Position numbers and translations under genes: made by a program. Shown here one piece after another: positions 8,990 through 18,698 of a stretch of 64,000 nt of DNA; position 1 is the first letter of the stretch; every line of letters starts with the position of its first letter. Where the stretch lies: assembly GCF_050571805.1 (NCBI RefSeq), contig NZ_CP192219.1. One strand, 5' to 3'. The notes beneath the pieces were generated by a model. That model had not been told where the DNA came from. It worked only from the letters and a program-made list of their open reading frames with translations, and ran no database searches. This DNA comes from Halodesulfovibrio aestuarii. Lineage in GTDB: Bacteria > Desulfobacterota > Desulfovibrionia > Desulfovibrionales > Desulfovibrionaceae.

Positions 8990-11900
8990 CTATTTAGCGG
9001 CGCGGCCGTCGTCGCAAGCTTCGCCTGCGCCTTCTTTACCGTTAGTTTCTGCGGACTGTGCGATTTCGCAATGGTCTGCAGAAGCTTCCTGAGCGGTACC
9101 AGTAGCTGCTTCAACAGGAGCTACTGCAATGCCAGGGAGTTCACTAAGGGTCTGGAAGTATTTGTGACGTTTGAGGTAATCTTCCTCAATCTGAGCGCGG
9201 AGACGCTTAGATTCTTCAGGTGCGATCTTTTCGAGCAGTGCGTAGCGGTTTTCACCGGAAAGGAACGCCTGCATGTCACCGTTAGGTGCTTTAGATTCGT
9301 ACATGAATGGGTTTTTACCTTCGTCAGCGAGAACTGGGTTGTAGCGGTAAAGCGGCCAGTAACCAGTTTCAACTGCGAGTTTTTCTTCTTCGATGGATTT
9401 GCCCATACCTTTACGGATACCCTGGTTAATACAAGGTGCGTAACAGATAACGATGGACGGACCGTCGAATGCTTCAGCTTCTTTGAATGCCTTGAGAACC
9501 TGGTTCATGTTTGCGCCCATAGATACGGATGCAACGTAAACGTAGCCGTAAGACATTGCGATAAGGCCGAGGTCTTTTTTACCTACTTTCTTACCGGAAG
9601 CTGCCATTTTCGCGATGGAGCCGAGTGGGGTAGCTTTGGAAGACTGACCACCGGTGTTGGAGTACACTTCGGTATCCATTACGAGAATGTTGATGTCTTC
9701 GCCGGAAGCGAGAACATGGTCAACACCACCGAAGCCGATGTCGTATGCCCAGCCGTCACCACCGAATACCCATACGGATTTTTTGGTGAAGAGGTCAGCC
9801 ATAGAGTAGAGCTCATGTGCGGTAGCACTGTGGTCTACGCCTGCTTCGATAAGTGCGAGGATTTCTTCGCCAGCTTCTGCGGATGCTTCGCCCTGGTCTT
9901 TAACTGCGAGCCAAGCTTCGAGAGCATCTTTGAGCTGTGCGTTTTCAACGGTGTCGATAGCTTCTTTTACAACGTCTTCAAGTTTGTTGCGACGCTGTTT
10001 GTAAGCCATGCCCATACCGTAACCAAATTCAGCAGCATCCTCAAAGAGGGAGTTACCCCAAGCAGGACCGTGACCGTTTTTGTTTACAGTGTACGGGGTG
10101 GTAGGTGCAGATGCACCCCAAATGGAAGAACAACCGGTTGCGTTAGCGATGATCATACGCTCACCAAACAACTGGGTGAGAAGTTTTACGTATGGAGTTT
10201 CACCACAACCCGCACATGCGCCGGAGAATTCCATCAGAGGCTGCTGGAACTGAGAGCCTTTGAGGGAGTCACGGGACATGATTGCGTCTTTAATTTCAAT
10301 TGCTTCTTCCGCGAAAGCAAGGTTAGCAACCTGATCTTCAATCTGAGTTTCGATCGGTTTCATAACGAGTGCTTTTTCTTTTGCAGGACAAACGTTCGCA
10401 CAAGAACCACAACCAAGGCAGTCTTCTGCGTAAACCTGCATGCGGTATTTGAGACCTTTTACTTCTTTGCCTTTAGCATCGATAGTAGTGAAGGTAGCTG
10501 GTGCTTCTGCAAGCTCTTCTTCAGTAGCAAGTACTGGACGAATAGCAGCGTGAGGGCAAACGTAAGCACAACGGTTACACTGGATGCAGTTGTCCTGTAC
10601 CCATTCAGGTACGAGAATAGCTACGCCGCGTTTTTCAAATGCTGCAGTACCAACTGGGAAGAGTCCGTCCGGTTCGAAAGCGGAAACAGGAAGTTTGTCA
10701 CCGTTCTGAGCAAGGATAGGACGAACAACGTTGGTAATGAATTCTGGAGCATCACCGGTGCAAGCTGAATCGTCAGTTGCGTTAGCCCAGTCTGCAGGAA
10801 TTTTAACTTCAACAAGAGCGTCAGCAGCTTTATCAACAGCCTGAACGTTCATGTTAACGATGTGATCACCTTTTTTGCCGTATGCTTTCTTAATGGAATC
10901 TTTAAGGTAAGCAACAGCCTGATCGAAAGGAATAACATCAGCAAGCTTGAAGAATGCAGTCTGCATAACCATGTTGATGCGACCGCCAAGGCCTACTTCA
11001 GTCGCAATCTTAACTGCGTCTACGTTGTAGAACTTGATGTTCTTTTCAGCCAGAGCGCGCTTCATGGAAGCAGGCAGATGTTCGTTCATCTCTTCTGGTG
11101 ACCAGTTAGAGTTCAGTACGAAGATACCGCCGTCCTTGATACCATCGAGGAGGTCGTACTGGTTAACGTATGCAGACTTGTGACAAGCAACGTAGTCAGC
11201 AGCGTTAACGAGGTATGTAGACTGAATCTTTTCGTTACCGAAGCGAAGGTGAGACACAGTGAATCCGCCGGACTTTTTGGAGTCGTAAGCGAAGTAACCC
11301 TGTGCGTACATGTCGGTGTTGTCACCGATGATTTTAATAGCCTGCTTGTTAGCACCAACAGTACCGTCAGCGCCAAGGCCGAAGAACTTACACTGAACAG
11401 TGCCAGCAGGTACGGTGTCGAGTACTTTACCAACAGTGAGGGAAGAACGGGTAACGTCGTCCGTAATACCAACAGTGAAGTGGTCTTTAGGAGCGGTTAC
11501 TTTCATGTTCTCGTATACTGCGAGTACGTCAGCAGGAGTGAATTCTTTGGAACCGAGACCGTAGCGGCCGGAAAGAATCATTGGCATTTCGCCGTGTTCT
11601 TTAAATGCTGCACAGATGTCAAGGTAAAGAGGATCGCCGATAGCGCCTGGTTCTTTTGTACGGTCAAGAACTGTGAAGACTTCTGCAGAAGCAGGAACAA
11701 CTTCGAGCATGTGCTTGATAGAGAACGGACGGAAAAGGCGAACTTTAAGAAGACCTACTTTTTCACCTTTTTCGAGGAGGTAGTTAACTACTTCTTCGAT
11801 AGCTTCGTTAGCTGAACCCATACATACGATTACGCGTTCTGCATTTTCGTGACCAACGAATTCGAAAGGTTTGTAGGAACGGCCGGTGATGCTTTCAACT

Positions 11901-12646
11901 TTAGCCATTGCATCGATAACTGCATTAGGAACAGCATCGTAGAATGTGTTACAAGCTTCACGTGCCTGGAAGTAAATATCTGGGTTCTGAGCAGTACCAC
12001 GGAGGTGTGGGTGCTCAGGATTCATTGCGTTCTGACGGAATGCTTCAATTTTCTCGTAGTTAACTACTTTTTTGATATCTTCGTAGTCGATAACTTCGAT
12101 TTTCTGAAGTTCGTGAGATGTACGGAAGCCGTCGAAGAAGTGACAGAAAGGAACACTGGTTTCGATTGCTGCAAGGTGAGCAACGAGAGCCATATCCATA
12201 GCTTCCTGTACGGAGTTGGAACACAAGAAAGCAAAGCCAGTCTGACGACAAGCCATTACGTCCTGGTGGTCACCGAAGATGGAGAGTGCATGTGATGCGA
12301 GAGCACGTGCAGAAACATGGAAAACGCCAGGGAGAAGCTCACCAGCAATTTTGTACATGTTAGGGATCATGAGCAGGAGGCCCTGAGACGCTGTGAAAGT
12401 AGAGGTCAGCGCACCTGCTGCGAGACAGCCGTGTACTGCGCCAGCCGCACCAGCTTCTGACTGAAGCTGACGGACAGAAACTGTCTGGTTAAAGATGTTT
12501 TTTTTGCCGGCAGCTGCCCAGTCGTCTGCAGCTTCTGCCATGTTGGATGATGGAGTGATCGGGTAGATCGCAGCCGTGTCACTCAGTGCGTACGCGATAT
12601 GCGCGGCAGCAGTGTTACCATCCATAGTTTTCATAGTCTTGGCCAT
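8990..12646 (-). CDS. por: Pyruvate:ferredoxin oxidoreductase, single-chain homodimeric type
   Basis: Oxidatively decarboxylates pyruvate with CoA to acetyl-CoA and CO2, reducing ferredoxin. The 1218-residue chain has the fused domain order of Desulfovibrio enzymes: pyruvate-binding domain (YPITPSSNMAEAADDW near residue 27), CoA and gamma domains, two 4Fe-4S clusters (CIQCNRCAYVCP and CLGCGSCANVCP), and a TPP domain (ACAGCGETPYVKLLTQLFG, GGDGWAYDIGFGG, DTEVYSNTGGQSSKATPLG). The ATG at 12646 has an AAGGAG site; a longer in-frame upstream extension is not family-like. A C-terminal tail of about 60 residues holds cysteines near 1193 and 1211. In the D. africanus enzyme a similar tail and disulfide give oxygen stability. 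It is followed by its own terminator. Confidence 0.97.
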   Translation of the reverse strand: MAKTMKTMDGNTAAAHIAYALSDTAAIYPITPSSNMAEAADDWAAAGKKNIFNQTVSVRQLQSEAGAAGAVHGCLAAGALTSTFTASQGLLLMIPNMYKIAGELLPGVFHVSARALASHALSIFGDHQDVMACRQTGFAFLCSNSVQEAMDMALVAHLAAIETSVPFCHFFDGFRTSHELQKIEVIDYEDIKKVVNYEKIEAFRQNAMNPEHPHLRGTAQNPDIYFQAREACNTFYDAVPNAVIDAMAKVESITGRSYKPFEFVGHENAERVIVCMGSANEAIEEVVNYLLEKGEKVGLLKVRLFRPFSIKHMLEVVPASAEVFTVLDRTKEPGAIGDPLYLDICAAFKEHGEMPMILSGRYGLGSKEFTPADVLAVYENMKVTAPKDHFTVGITDDVTRSSLTVGKVLDTVPAGTVQCKFFGLGADGTVGANKQAIKIIGDNTDMYAQGYFAYDSKKSGGFTVSHLRFGNEKIQSTYLVNAADYVACHKSAYVNQYDLLDGIKDGGIFVLNSNWSPEEMNEHLPASMKRALAEKNIKFYNVDAVKIATEVGLGGRINMVMQTAFFKLADVIPFDQAVAYLKDSIKKAYGKKGDHIVNMNVQAVDKAADALVEVKIPADWANATDDSACTGDAPEFITNVVRPILAQNGDKLPVSAFEPDGLFPVGTAAFEKRGVAILVPEWVQDNCIQCNRCAYVCPHAAIRPVLATEEELAEAPATFTTIDAKGKEVKGLKYRMQVYAEDCLGCGSCANVCPAKEKALVMKPIETQIEDQVANLAFAEEAIEIKDAIMSRDSLKGSQFQQPLMEFSGACAGCGETPYVKLLTQLFGERMIIANATGCSSIWGASAPTTPYTVNKNGHGPAWGNSLFEDAAEFGYGMGMAYKQRRNKLEDVVKEAIDTVENAQLKDALEAWLAVKDQGEASAEAGEEILALIEAGVDHSATAHELYSMADLFTKKSVWVFGGDGWAYDIGFGGVDHVLASGEDINILVMDTEVYSNTGGQSSKATPLGSIAKMAASGKKVGKKDLGLIAMSYGYVYVASVSMGANMNQVLKAFKEAEAFDGPSIVICYAPCINQGIRKGMGKSIEEEKLAVETGYWPLYRYNPVLADEGKNPFMYESKAPNGDMQAFLSGENRYALLEKIAPEESKRLRAQIEEDYLKRHKYFQTLSELPGIAVAPVEAATGTAQEASADHCEIAQSAETNGKEGAGEACDDGRAAK

Positions 12647-13110
12647 TAGAGTAACTCCTTTATGTAGCCTGAAAGCATGTGGGTCATGCTGTCCTGCTTT
12701 TCTGATCGTTGCAGTGCTAAGACATATTGCTTGGAACGCGGGTTTATCCCCGCCCCGCATTCCTCGACAGAAAAAACAGGGTGATCGTATTAACCAATAC
12801 AAAAGATATGCCACTTGTGTGATTTTTGATAAACCGTGTCTAATCAGGGTGTTACCCATGTTAAACGTTTTCATTGAATTTCAAGAATCACATTTGTGTC
12901 TGAAAAATAAGACTCGCCGAAGCTTGTTCACTCAGTATTGAACGATAAAAGTGAATCGAAAATACATTTGCTTATAAACTTAGGAGTTTATCATGTCTTA
13001 AATATCAGACAACTATAACATCGTTGCTCCTTCTACAACAAAATGAGTACACAAACAATGGTTGTTTACGGAAAATTCACGTTTACAGTATTTGTTTTAT
13101 CAATCTTGTT
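12647..13110 (-). promoter_or_regulatory. por upstream region with inverted repeats
   Basis: This 464-base stretch between the regulator gene and por has no convincing gene. It holds three inverted repeats. GGAACGCGGG (12733-12742) pairs with CCCGCATTCC (12754-12763) with one mismatch, a GC-rich hairpin 87 bases before the por start. ATAAACT (12974-12980) is repeated inverted at 12985-12991, and AAACAA/TTGTTT lies at 13053-13067. They are candidate operators or leader structures. I could not find a -24/-12 sigma-54 promoter by eye, although the neighbouring regulator is of the sigma-54 activator class. Confidence 0.5.
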
Positions 13111-14550
13111 TTATAAGGAGATATTATACTTTTTAAGCAACGCATAGAAGTGGGAGCGGGATAATCCCGAAGTTTCCAGCATTTCATGAATGTTGGAACC
13201 ATGCTGTGCGATAAGCTGTAAAAGGTACTTTTTTTCCATATCCGACTTAAACTGTCGTAGTGTTGGCAGCGCGTCAAACGAAAAAGAGAATGGAGTTGCA
13301 GCTCGTTTGTCTGATTTTTCAGACGCCGGAGCCTTGTCAGCATGAGTTGTCTGATTTTCCAGTCCTCGTGTAAGGTTTGCCTGTGCGATTTTAATTCGGA
13401 TGTCAGCTGGAAGGTGTCTGGCATATAAGACAGATTCTGAACCAGCTGCAACTAACGCCTGTTCTAGAGCGTTAAACAGTTCGCGAACGTTCCCGGGCCA
13501 GTCATACTTGGCCAGCATCGGGAAAAAGTCCGCAGAAAAATCTTTAACCGGCATTCCATATTGCTTACAGAGCTGTTCTATTCTGAATTTGGACAACAGC
13601 TCGAGATCATCGTTACGTAAACGAAGGGCAGGCAGTTCAATATGGACGGTCTTTAAACGGAAGAGAAGATCACGGCGAAACTCTCCCTGCTCAACCATAG
13701 TTGCTAAATTACGGTTTGTCGCAGAAATAAGGCGGAAGTTACTTTTTTCTTCCACCGTGCCTCCTACAGGACGAAATACACGTTCCTGAAGAAAACGTAA
13801 AAATGATTTTTGGATATTAAGGGGCATTTCGCCCACTTCATCAAGAAATAGGGTGCCGTTGTCGGCGAGTTTTACAAGCCCGTCTTTGTCTGTCTGCGCA
13901 CCGGTAAAGGCACCTTTTTTGTGTCCGAAGAGAGTGGATTCAAGCAATGTTTCGGTAAGCGCTGCACAGTCTACAACAACAAAATCGCCTTGGGTACGCT
14001 TGCTGTTTGCATGGATGGTGCGGGCGGTGAGTTCCTTACCTGTTCCGGTTTCGCCAGTGATGAGCACGTTGGCATCTGTGGATGCGGCTTGTGCCATAAG
14101 GTTGAAGCAGTTGCGTATGATTGAGCTTGTGCCAACCATGTGCGCAACTTCCAATGTTTTTGTATCACCTCTTTTATCCAGCTTTTCCTGACGGTATTTG
14201 AGTACACGTTTGAGCGTCTGGGTTATTTCTTTGATTGAAGCAGGTTTTACAAGATAATCCCATACCCCGCGTTGGATAGCTGTTTCTGCGCCGGCAGGAT
14301 CACCGTCTCCTGTAAGGATGATGACTTCCGGTGGGTTGTCAAAGTGTGCAATGTCGGAAAGGTAGTCCAGTCCGTTGCCGTCAGGAAGACGGACATCAAG
14401 AAAAAGCACGTCAAATTCACGTTCACGGAGCAGGTCGAAACCCTTGGCAATAGTCTGCGCTGTGGCGCAGTTGTATTGAAGGCGAGAAAGGAGACTTTCA
14501 AATGTCTCACAGATATTAACATCATCATCAATAATAAGAATGTTGGGCAT
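13111..14550 (-). CDS. Sigma-54-dependent response regulator (NtrC family)
   Basis: Transcription activator that, when phosphorylated, drives sigma-54 RNA polymerase; by position it probably controls the por-lactate locus downstream. From the ATG at 14550 it has 479 residues: a receiver domain (ILIIDDDVNI, phospho-acceptor Asp52 in FLDVRLPDGNG), then an AAA+ domain with Walker A GETGTGKELTA, the sigma-54 contact loop GAFTGAQTD and Walker B LFLDEVGEMP. The C-terminal segment ends in a Fis-type helix-turn-helix (IHEMLETSGLSRSHFYALLK). A TTG start 30 bases upstream is possible but less likely. The sensor kinase gene lies 61 bp upstream in the same direction. The arrangement matches DVU3023 of D. 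vulgaris. Confidence 0.94.
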   Translation of the reverse strand: MPNILIIDDDVNICETFESLLSRLQYNCATAQTIAKGFDLLREREFDVLFLDVRLPDGNGLDYLSDIAHFDNPPEVIILTGDGDPAGAETAIQRGVWDYLVKPASIKEITQTLKRVLKYRQEKLDKRGDTKTLEVAHMVGTSSIIRNCFNLMAQAASTDANVLITGETGTGKELTARTIHANSKRTQGDFVVVDCAALTETLLESTLFGHKKGAFTGAQTDKDGLVKLADNGTLFLDEVGEMPLNIQKSFLRFLQERVFRPVGGTVEEKSNFRLISATNRNLATMVEQGEFRRDLLFRLKTVHIELPALRLRNDDLELLSKFRIEQLCKQYGMPVKDFSADFFPMLAKYDWPGNVRELFNALEQALVAAGSESVLYARHLPADIRIKIAQANLTRGLENQTTHADKAPASEKSDKRAATPFSFSFDALPTLRQFKSDMEKKYLLQLIAQHGSNIHEMLETSGLSRSHFYALLKKYNISL

Positions 14551-14611
14551 GCTCAATTTCCGAAACGTTGAGGTGGTCAATGCCCTTTCGTAGGGCGGCT
14601 AAATGAGAGAC

Positions 14612-17600
14612 TTATTGCAACGGGCGAAGTACCGACGTAATAGCTTTTGCAATTATCGAACTGTTGTAGGGTTTGCTGACAAGAGTTTTCACAGATGGAA
14701 TTTCTCTTGCACCCTTGGCTGCAATGTTTCGGCCGGAAACCATAATTACAGGGAGTTCCGGTGCTGCTTTGCTGATGTGTTTTGCCAGTTCAAGCCCATT
14801 CAGTTCCGGCATGTCAAAATCTGTAATAACGAGATCCCATGATTCTGGACGTTCGCTAATCATAGTAGCAGCTACCGCAGCATCGCCTATCGGGTCAACC
14901 TCATAGCCTAGGTTTCTGAGAACTCTGGGGATTGTTTCGAGTTGGTCTGAATCGTCTTCTACAAAAAGAATACGCCCTTCCCCTTGAAGAATCTTCTCTG
15001 TGAGTTGCGTCTCTGCTTCAAGAACAGGTCGGTCGATGTGCGGCAGGTAAATAGTGAAGGCTGTCCGGACAAAAGGAATACTGCTCACTTCGACTCCCCC
15101 ACCATGTCCTTTAATGATTCCGAGCACAACAGAAAGTCCTAATCCTGTTCCTTCAGTTTTTCCTTTTGTGGTGAAGAATGGGTCAAAAATTTTATCCTGA
15201 ATTTCTGAAGTGATGCCGGGACCATTATCTTCTATGATCAGTTTGAAGTATTCGCCTTCGGGAATATTGAACTGGCTTGCTTTTTCTTCAGGTAAAAATT
15301 CTTCGTCAACTTCCAGACGTAATGTTCCACCATGTTCGCGTAATGCCTGAAATGAGTTTGTGCACATATTCATAATTACCTGATTCATTTGTGTCGGGTC
15401 ACCGAATGTGTGGGCGTGGTCAACATTATATGTTGTTTCAATATTAATGTTGCGCGGCAGAGAGGCGGACACAAGGCCAACGGACTCATTCATGACTTCT
15501 AAAAGGTCAGTAGTGCGGAAGCCTGCGACAGATGGTTTGCTGAAGGTAAGAATTTTTTTAACCAGACTGCTGCCATGCTGTGCGGCCCGCAGTGCCCGTG
15601 CAAGGTCATTACAAGTAAGTGTTTCTTCATCGATATCAATAAGCGCCAGCTCAACAGAGTTGATGATGGATGTAAGGATGTTGTTGAAGTCATGCGCGAT
15701 GCCGCCGGCCAGCGTGCCGATAGCTTCCATTTTTTGTGATTGCAGTAACTGGCGCTCAAGGTTGATGCGCTGCGTAATATCTTCCGCAGTGGATAACAGA
15801 CCTACAACTTCGTCTTTGTCTCCATGAAGTGGTAGGCGGTTGATTTCCAGCCATACAAGGTTGCCGTCTTTGTCTGTAATACGTTCTTTTGACTTCAACT
15901 GAGGAATATTGTGGGCGAGCACCATGTTCTCAGCTTGTTGCATGGTCGCGGCATCTTGACTGTTGGACAAGAACTCAAAATCGGTTTTGCCGATAAGTTC
16001 ACGGGCATGCTTGACATCAAAAAATCTGTCAAAAGATCGGTTGTTTCCCATGTATCTAAAATCGTTACCTTTCCATGAAACAAGCTGCGGGATATTGTCC
16101 ATAACAGATTGTAGCATACGCTCTGAATTGCGCAGAGCTTTTTCTGCACGTTTGCGAGTGGTAATGTTTTCTGAGAAGCCCTCAAGGAGTTCAATATTAT
16201 TTAAGCGGTCACGGACAACTCGTATAGATATGTTTGCGGCAATAGTAGTATTATCAGGACGTAATAGTGAACGTTCAAATGTTAAAATTTCGTTGGCCCG
16301 TGCTTTGTGGAAATCTACGCCCTGCAACAGATCGTCCAATGCTGTATTTTCATGTGCCATGAATTCTTGCGGAGTGGTGTAGCCGACCATTCTGGCAAAA
16401 GCAGGGTTCACGTCAACAAACGCGCCGGTAGGACGTACACGGAAAATGCCAAGCGGGGAATTTTCAAATATGGAACGATATTTTTCTTCTGCAAAGCGCA
16501 AACTGTCTTCAGCTTTTTTGCGGTCGGTGAAATCAAAAATAACACCAACCATGCCAGCGATTTCACCACGGGCGTTCACATTAGTTGCTTTGTGCAGCAG
16601 AATGTTATGTACGCTGCCTTCGCGGGACGAAATAGTCTGTTCGTAAATCGATTCGCCTTGTTCATGCAGTAATTGGTGATCGATAGGATGTTGTAGCTGA
16701 GACAGACCGAATTCCTGTAATTCCCATTCGTTACAGTTTAAAATATCATCACGCTGGATGCCGAAAAATTTTTCAAAGGCAAGGTTGCATTGCTGGTACC
16801 GCCCGTACTTGTCTTTTGAGTAGATAGGAATAGGGATAGTATCCATGAGCAGACGCAAAAAGGATAATTGGTCTTTGATCTTTTGTTCTACGGATTTTTT
16901 TTCAAGAATATTCATCACCAGCAGTACGAGAGTGATGGTAAGCAGGATAAGACTGACGATAATTGTCCAGAAGACCTGCTTGTTTAATTCGTAGAACCTG
17001 CTTGGAGCGTTGATCATGTCAGCCGGTGCCGGGAGTTCACGTTCGCTCAAGTGAAGGCGCTTAAGTTCATTGTAGTCAAATGCCCATGGGGAAGCGCTTT
17101 CTGAGATGACGGCGATATCGCTGGCAGGAGTACCGTCAAGAATTTGCAAACCAAGTTCGGCTGCCATTTTTCCGTCTGTAATGCCGGAAATGAGTTTTCC
17201 GCCGAGGATGCCGGAGCCAAGCAGGAATCTCCAGTTGGAGTAGAGAGGGGCTGTGGTGTTGTCATGTACTTTTTGCAACAACTCCTGCGCGGAATAAAAT
17301 TGCCCGTCAATTTCCCGATACATTGGAATAAAATAGAAAAAAGTATCAGGTGATACCTGTTTAACGCGTCGGATAATTTCTCTATGGGGCAGATCTGTCC
17401 AGAATTGTAGTTTCAATCCCTTATCAATAGTAGGCAGGCCCTCGATAACCTGTTTACGGATGGCTTTACCGGTAACAGACTCGTCGCCGATAATGATCAT
17501 TTGTTTGAGGTTAGGATGCATTTCGAGTGCGAGACGGATATTTGAAGCAACGTCAAATGTTTCCATGACGCCAGTAATTTCTTTGCCTTTAATCAAAGAC

Positions 17601-18016
17601 GGTTTGAAATCGTTGACGCCGACAAAAACAACAGGAACTCCGGGAAAGAGCTCCTCCCCGTATTCAATAATAAAGTTAAATGCGTCGTTGTCTGAAACTG
17701 TAATAAGGTCAAATGTTGTGTGAGCAAATTTGCGTCTGAACAAATCTATGATGTGCTTCACTGCGTCATTGTAGGGAAACTTTTTTGAGTCGAGATATTC
17801 TACCTGCAACATAATAGAATACGGGCTGTCTTGAATCCGCTCTTTAAAGCCTTCGAGTAGATTGTCTGACCATGCGTATCCATTATGGTAGGAATTAAGA
17901 TACAGGATGTTCTTACGTTGTTTGGTTGAAGACGCAGGATTGGCGAAAACGCTTGAAACCGTCAGTATTACAGTCAGAAGCGCTAAAAATATGAAGTGTA
18001 AAAACCGTGCCCTCAT
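14612..18016 (-). CDS. Hybrid sensor histidine kinase with periplasmic ABC-substrate-binding-like sensor
   Basis: Membrane sensor that should phosphorylate the adjacent regulator. From the ATG at 18016 it has 1134 residues. A signal peptide or anchor (1-25) is followed by a periplasmic domain like ABC substrate-binding proteins (about 35-330, starting NILYLNSYHNGYAWSDN) and one membrane helix (about 350-371). Three PAS segments follow (about 385-500, 508-620, 630-750). The kinase core has phospho-acceptor His775 in AGGIAHDFNNIL, an N-box near 880, IIEDNGPGI, GTGLGLSVV, and a receiver domain with Asp1066 in VITDFDMPELNG. The ligand is not evident from sequence; an organic acid such as lactate or pyruvate would suit the locus. 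Confidence 0.9.
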   Translation of the reverse strand: MRARFLHFIFLALLTVILTVSSVFANPASSTKQRKNILYLNSYHNGYAWSDNLLEGFKERIQDSPYSIMLQVEYLDSKKFPYNDAVKHIIDLFRRKFAHTTFDLITVSDNDAFNFIIEYGEELFPGVPVVFVGVNDFKPSLIKGKEITGVMETFDVASNIRLALEMHPNLKQMIIIGDESVTGKAIRKQVIEGLPTIDKGLKLQFWTDLPHREIIRRVKQVSPDTFFYFIPMYREIDGQFYSAQELLQKVHDNTTAPLYSNWRFLLGSGILGGKLISGITDGKMAAELGLQILDGTPASDIAVISESASPWAFDYNELKRLHLSERELPAPADMINAPSRFYELNKQVFWTIIVSLILLTITLVLLVMNILEKKSVEQKIKDQLSFLRLLMDTIPIPIYSKDKYGRYQQCNLAFEKFFGIQRDDILNCNEWELQEFGLSQLQHPIDHQLLHEQGESIYEQTISSREGSVHNILLHKATNVNARGEIAGMVGVIFDFTDRKKAEDSLRFAEEKYRSIFENSPLGIFRVRPTGAFVDVNPAFARMVGYTTPQEFMAHENTALDDLLQGVDFHKARANEILTFERSLLRPDNTTIAANISIRVVRDRLNNIELLEGFSENITTRKRAEKALRNSERMLQSVMDNIPQLVSWKGNDFRYMGNNRSFDRFFDVKHARELIGKTDFEFLSNSQDAATMQQAENMVLAHNIPQLKSKERITDKDGNLVWLEINRLPLHGDKDEVVGLLSTAEDITQRINLERQLLQSQKMEAIGTLAGGIAHDFNNILTSIINSVELALIDIDEETLTCNDLARALRAAQHGSSLVKKILTFSKPSVAGFRTTDLLEVMNESVGLVSASLPRNINIETTYNVDHAHTFGDPTQMNQVIMNMCTNSFQALREHGGTLRLEVDEEFLPEEKASQFNIPEGEYFKLIIEDNGPGITSEIQDKIFDPFFTTKGKTEGTGLGLSVVLGIIKGHGGGVEVSSIPFVRTAFTIYLPHIDRPVLEAETQLTEKILQGEGRILFVEDDSDQLETIPRVLRNLGYEVDPIGDAAVAATMISERPESWDLVITDFDMPELNGLELAKHISKAAPELPVIMVSGRNIAAKGAREIPSVKTLVSKPYNSSIIAKAITSVLRPLQ

Positions 18017-18151
18017 AAAAATGAATCCCTTACTTAGCTGACACACTTGCAGGTACTGCTTTGTCAGCATGTTCTTCAGCATTATAAATTTGAGGCTGTA
18101 TTAGCGTATTTTGAACGCTTACCTCATGCATCATGTACCGTTTATTCGCTC

Positions 18152-18190
18152 AATTGTCATCTCTTACAACGTGGCGAATTTTTGACAATT
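18152..18190. promoter_or_regulatory. Inverted repeat between divergent kinase and YbjQ-like genes
   Basis: AATTGTCA (18152-18159) and TGACAATT (18183-18190) are perfect inverted copies 23 bases apart in the 294-bp divergent promoter region between the sensor kinase (minus) and the YbjQ-like gene (plus). This could be a split operator or chance in AT-rich DNA. Confidence 0.3.
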
Positions 18191-18310
18191 TTAAAAAATA
18201 ATATGTTAAATCAGTTGCTTGCAAAAGTGGCAAGCTCCTTGCTATATGACTTCACAAAGACAATTACGTGGCGTTCCGAATAGATAGAGTGCCAATTCAG
18301 GAGGACTGCA

Positions 18311-18652
18311 ATGTTATTTTTGCTTGGTGGAAATGATAAAAAGCCAACACAGGCTGAACAGGCTCGTACCGAGAATATGGAACGTGTAAAGGAATTATTT
18401 CTTGCTGGCCGTTTCCCTGTAGTAACGACTGAGGTGCTGGAAGGACGTGCTATTGGAAAAGTTCTCGGGTTAGTTGCGTGCCGCGGATATGATTCTGACG
18501 ATGCATTTTTTGGCATGACAGCCCGTGCCGTTAATAAAGGCGCACAGGCCATTATCGGGTATCAGGAAAACATTGCGTTTCATCCGGATGGCAGTAAATA
18601 TTTCTCCTGCTACGGCACTGCCGTGCAGTTCGAGCGTACAAAGCGAGTATAA
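18311..18652 (+). CDS. YbjQ/UPF0145 family protein
   Basis: A 113-residue cytoplasmic protein behind a GGAGG site. It has the features of the YbjQ (DUF74, heavy-metal-binding-domain) family: VVTTEVLEGRAIGKVLGLVA in the centre, then AVNKGAQAIIGYQ and a C-terminal YGTAVQFE. Members form pentameric rings, but no biochemical role is firmly set. It stands alone and is followed by an unusual C-rich inverted-repeat region and a terminator shared with topA. The N-terminal 30 residues are charged and not part of the core fold. Confidence 0.75.
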   Translation: MLFLLGGNDKKPTQAEQARTENMERVKELFLAGRFPVVTTEVLEGRAIGKVLGLVACRGYDSDDAFFGMTARAVNKGAQAIIGYQENIAFHPDGSKYFSCYGTAVQFERTKRV

Positions 18653-18698
18653 GACATACGCATGTCCAACTGGTTGCTTCACGTTTGACAGCGTTGTT

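Noticed and set aside
9071..10768. Long open frame on the plus strand opposite por (565 codons)
   Set aside because: It is antisense to a certain gene, has no ribosome site and codes for an improbable Cys- and Phe-rich protein; it follows from the codon use of por.
12647..13110. Sigma-54 -24/-12 promoter for por
   Set aside because: No GG-N10-GC pair with a fair TGGCAC-TTGC match was found on the minus strand by eye; a computed scan could still find a weak one.
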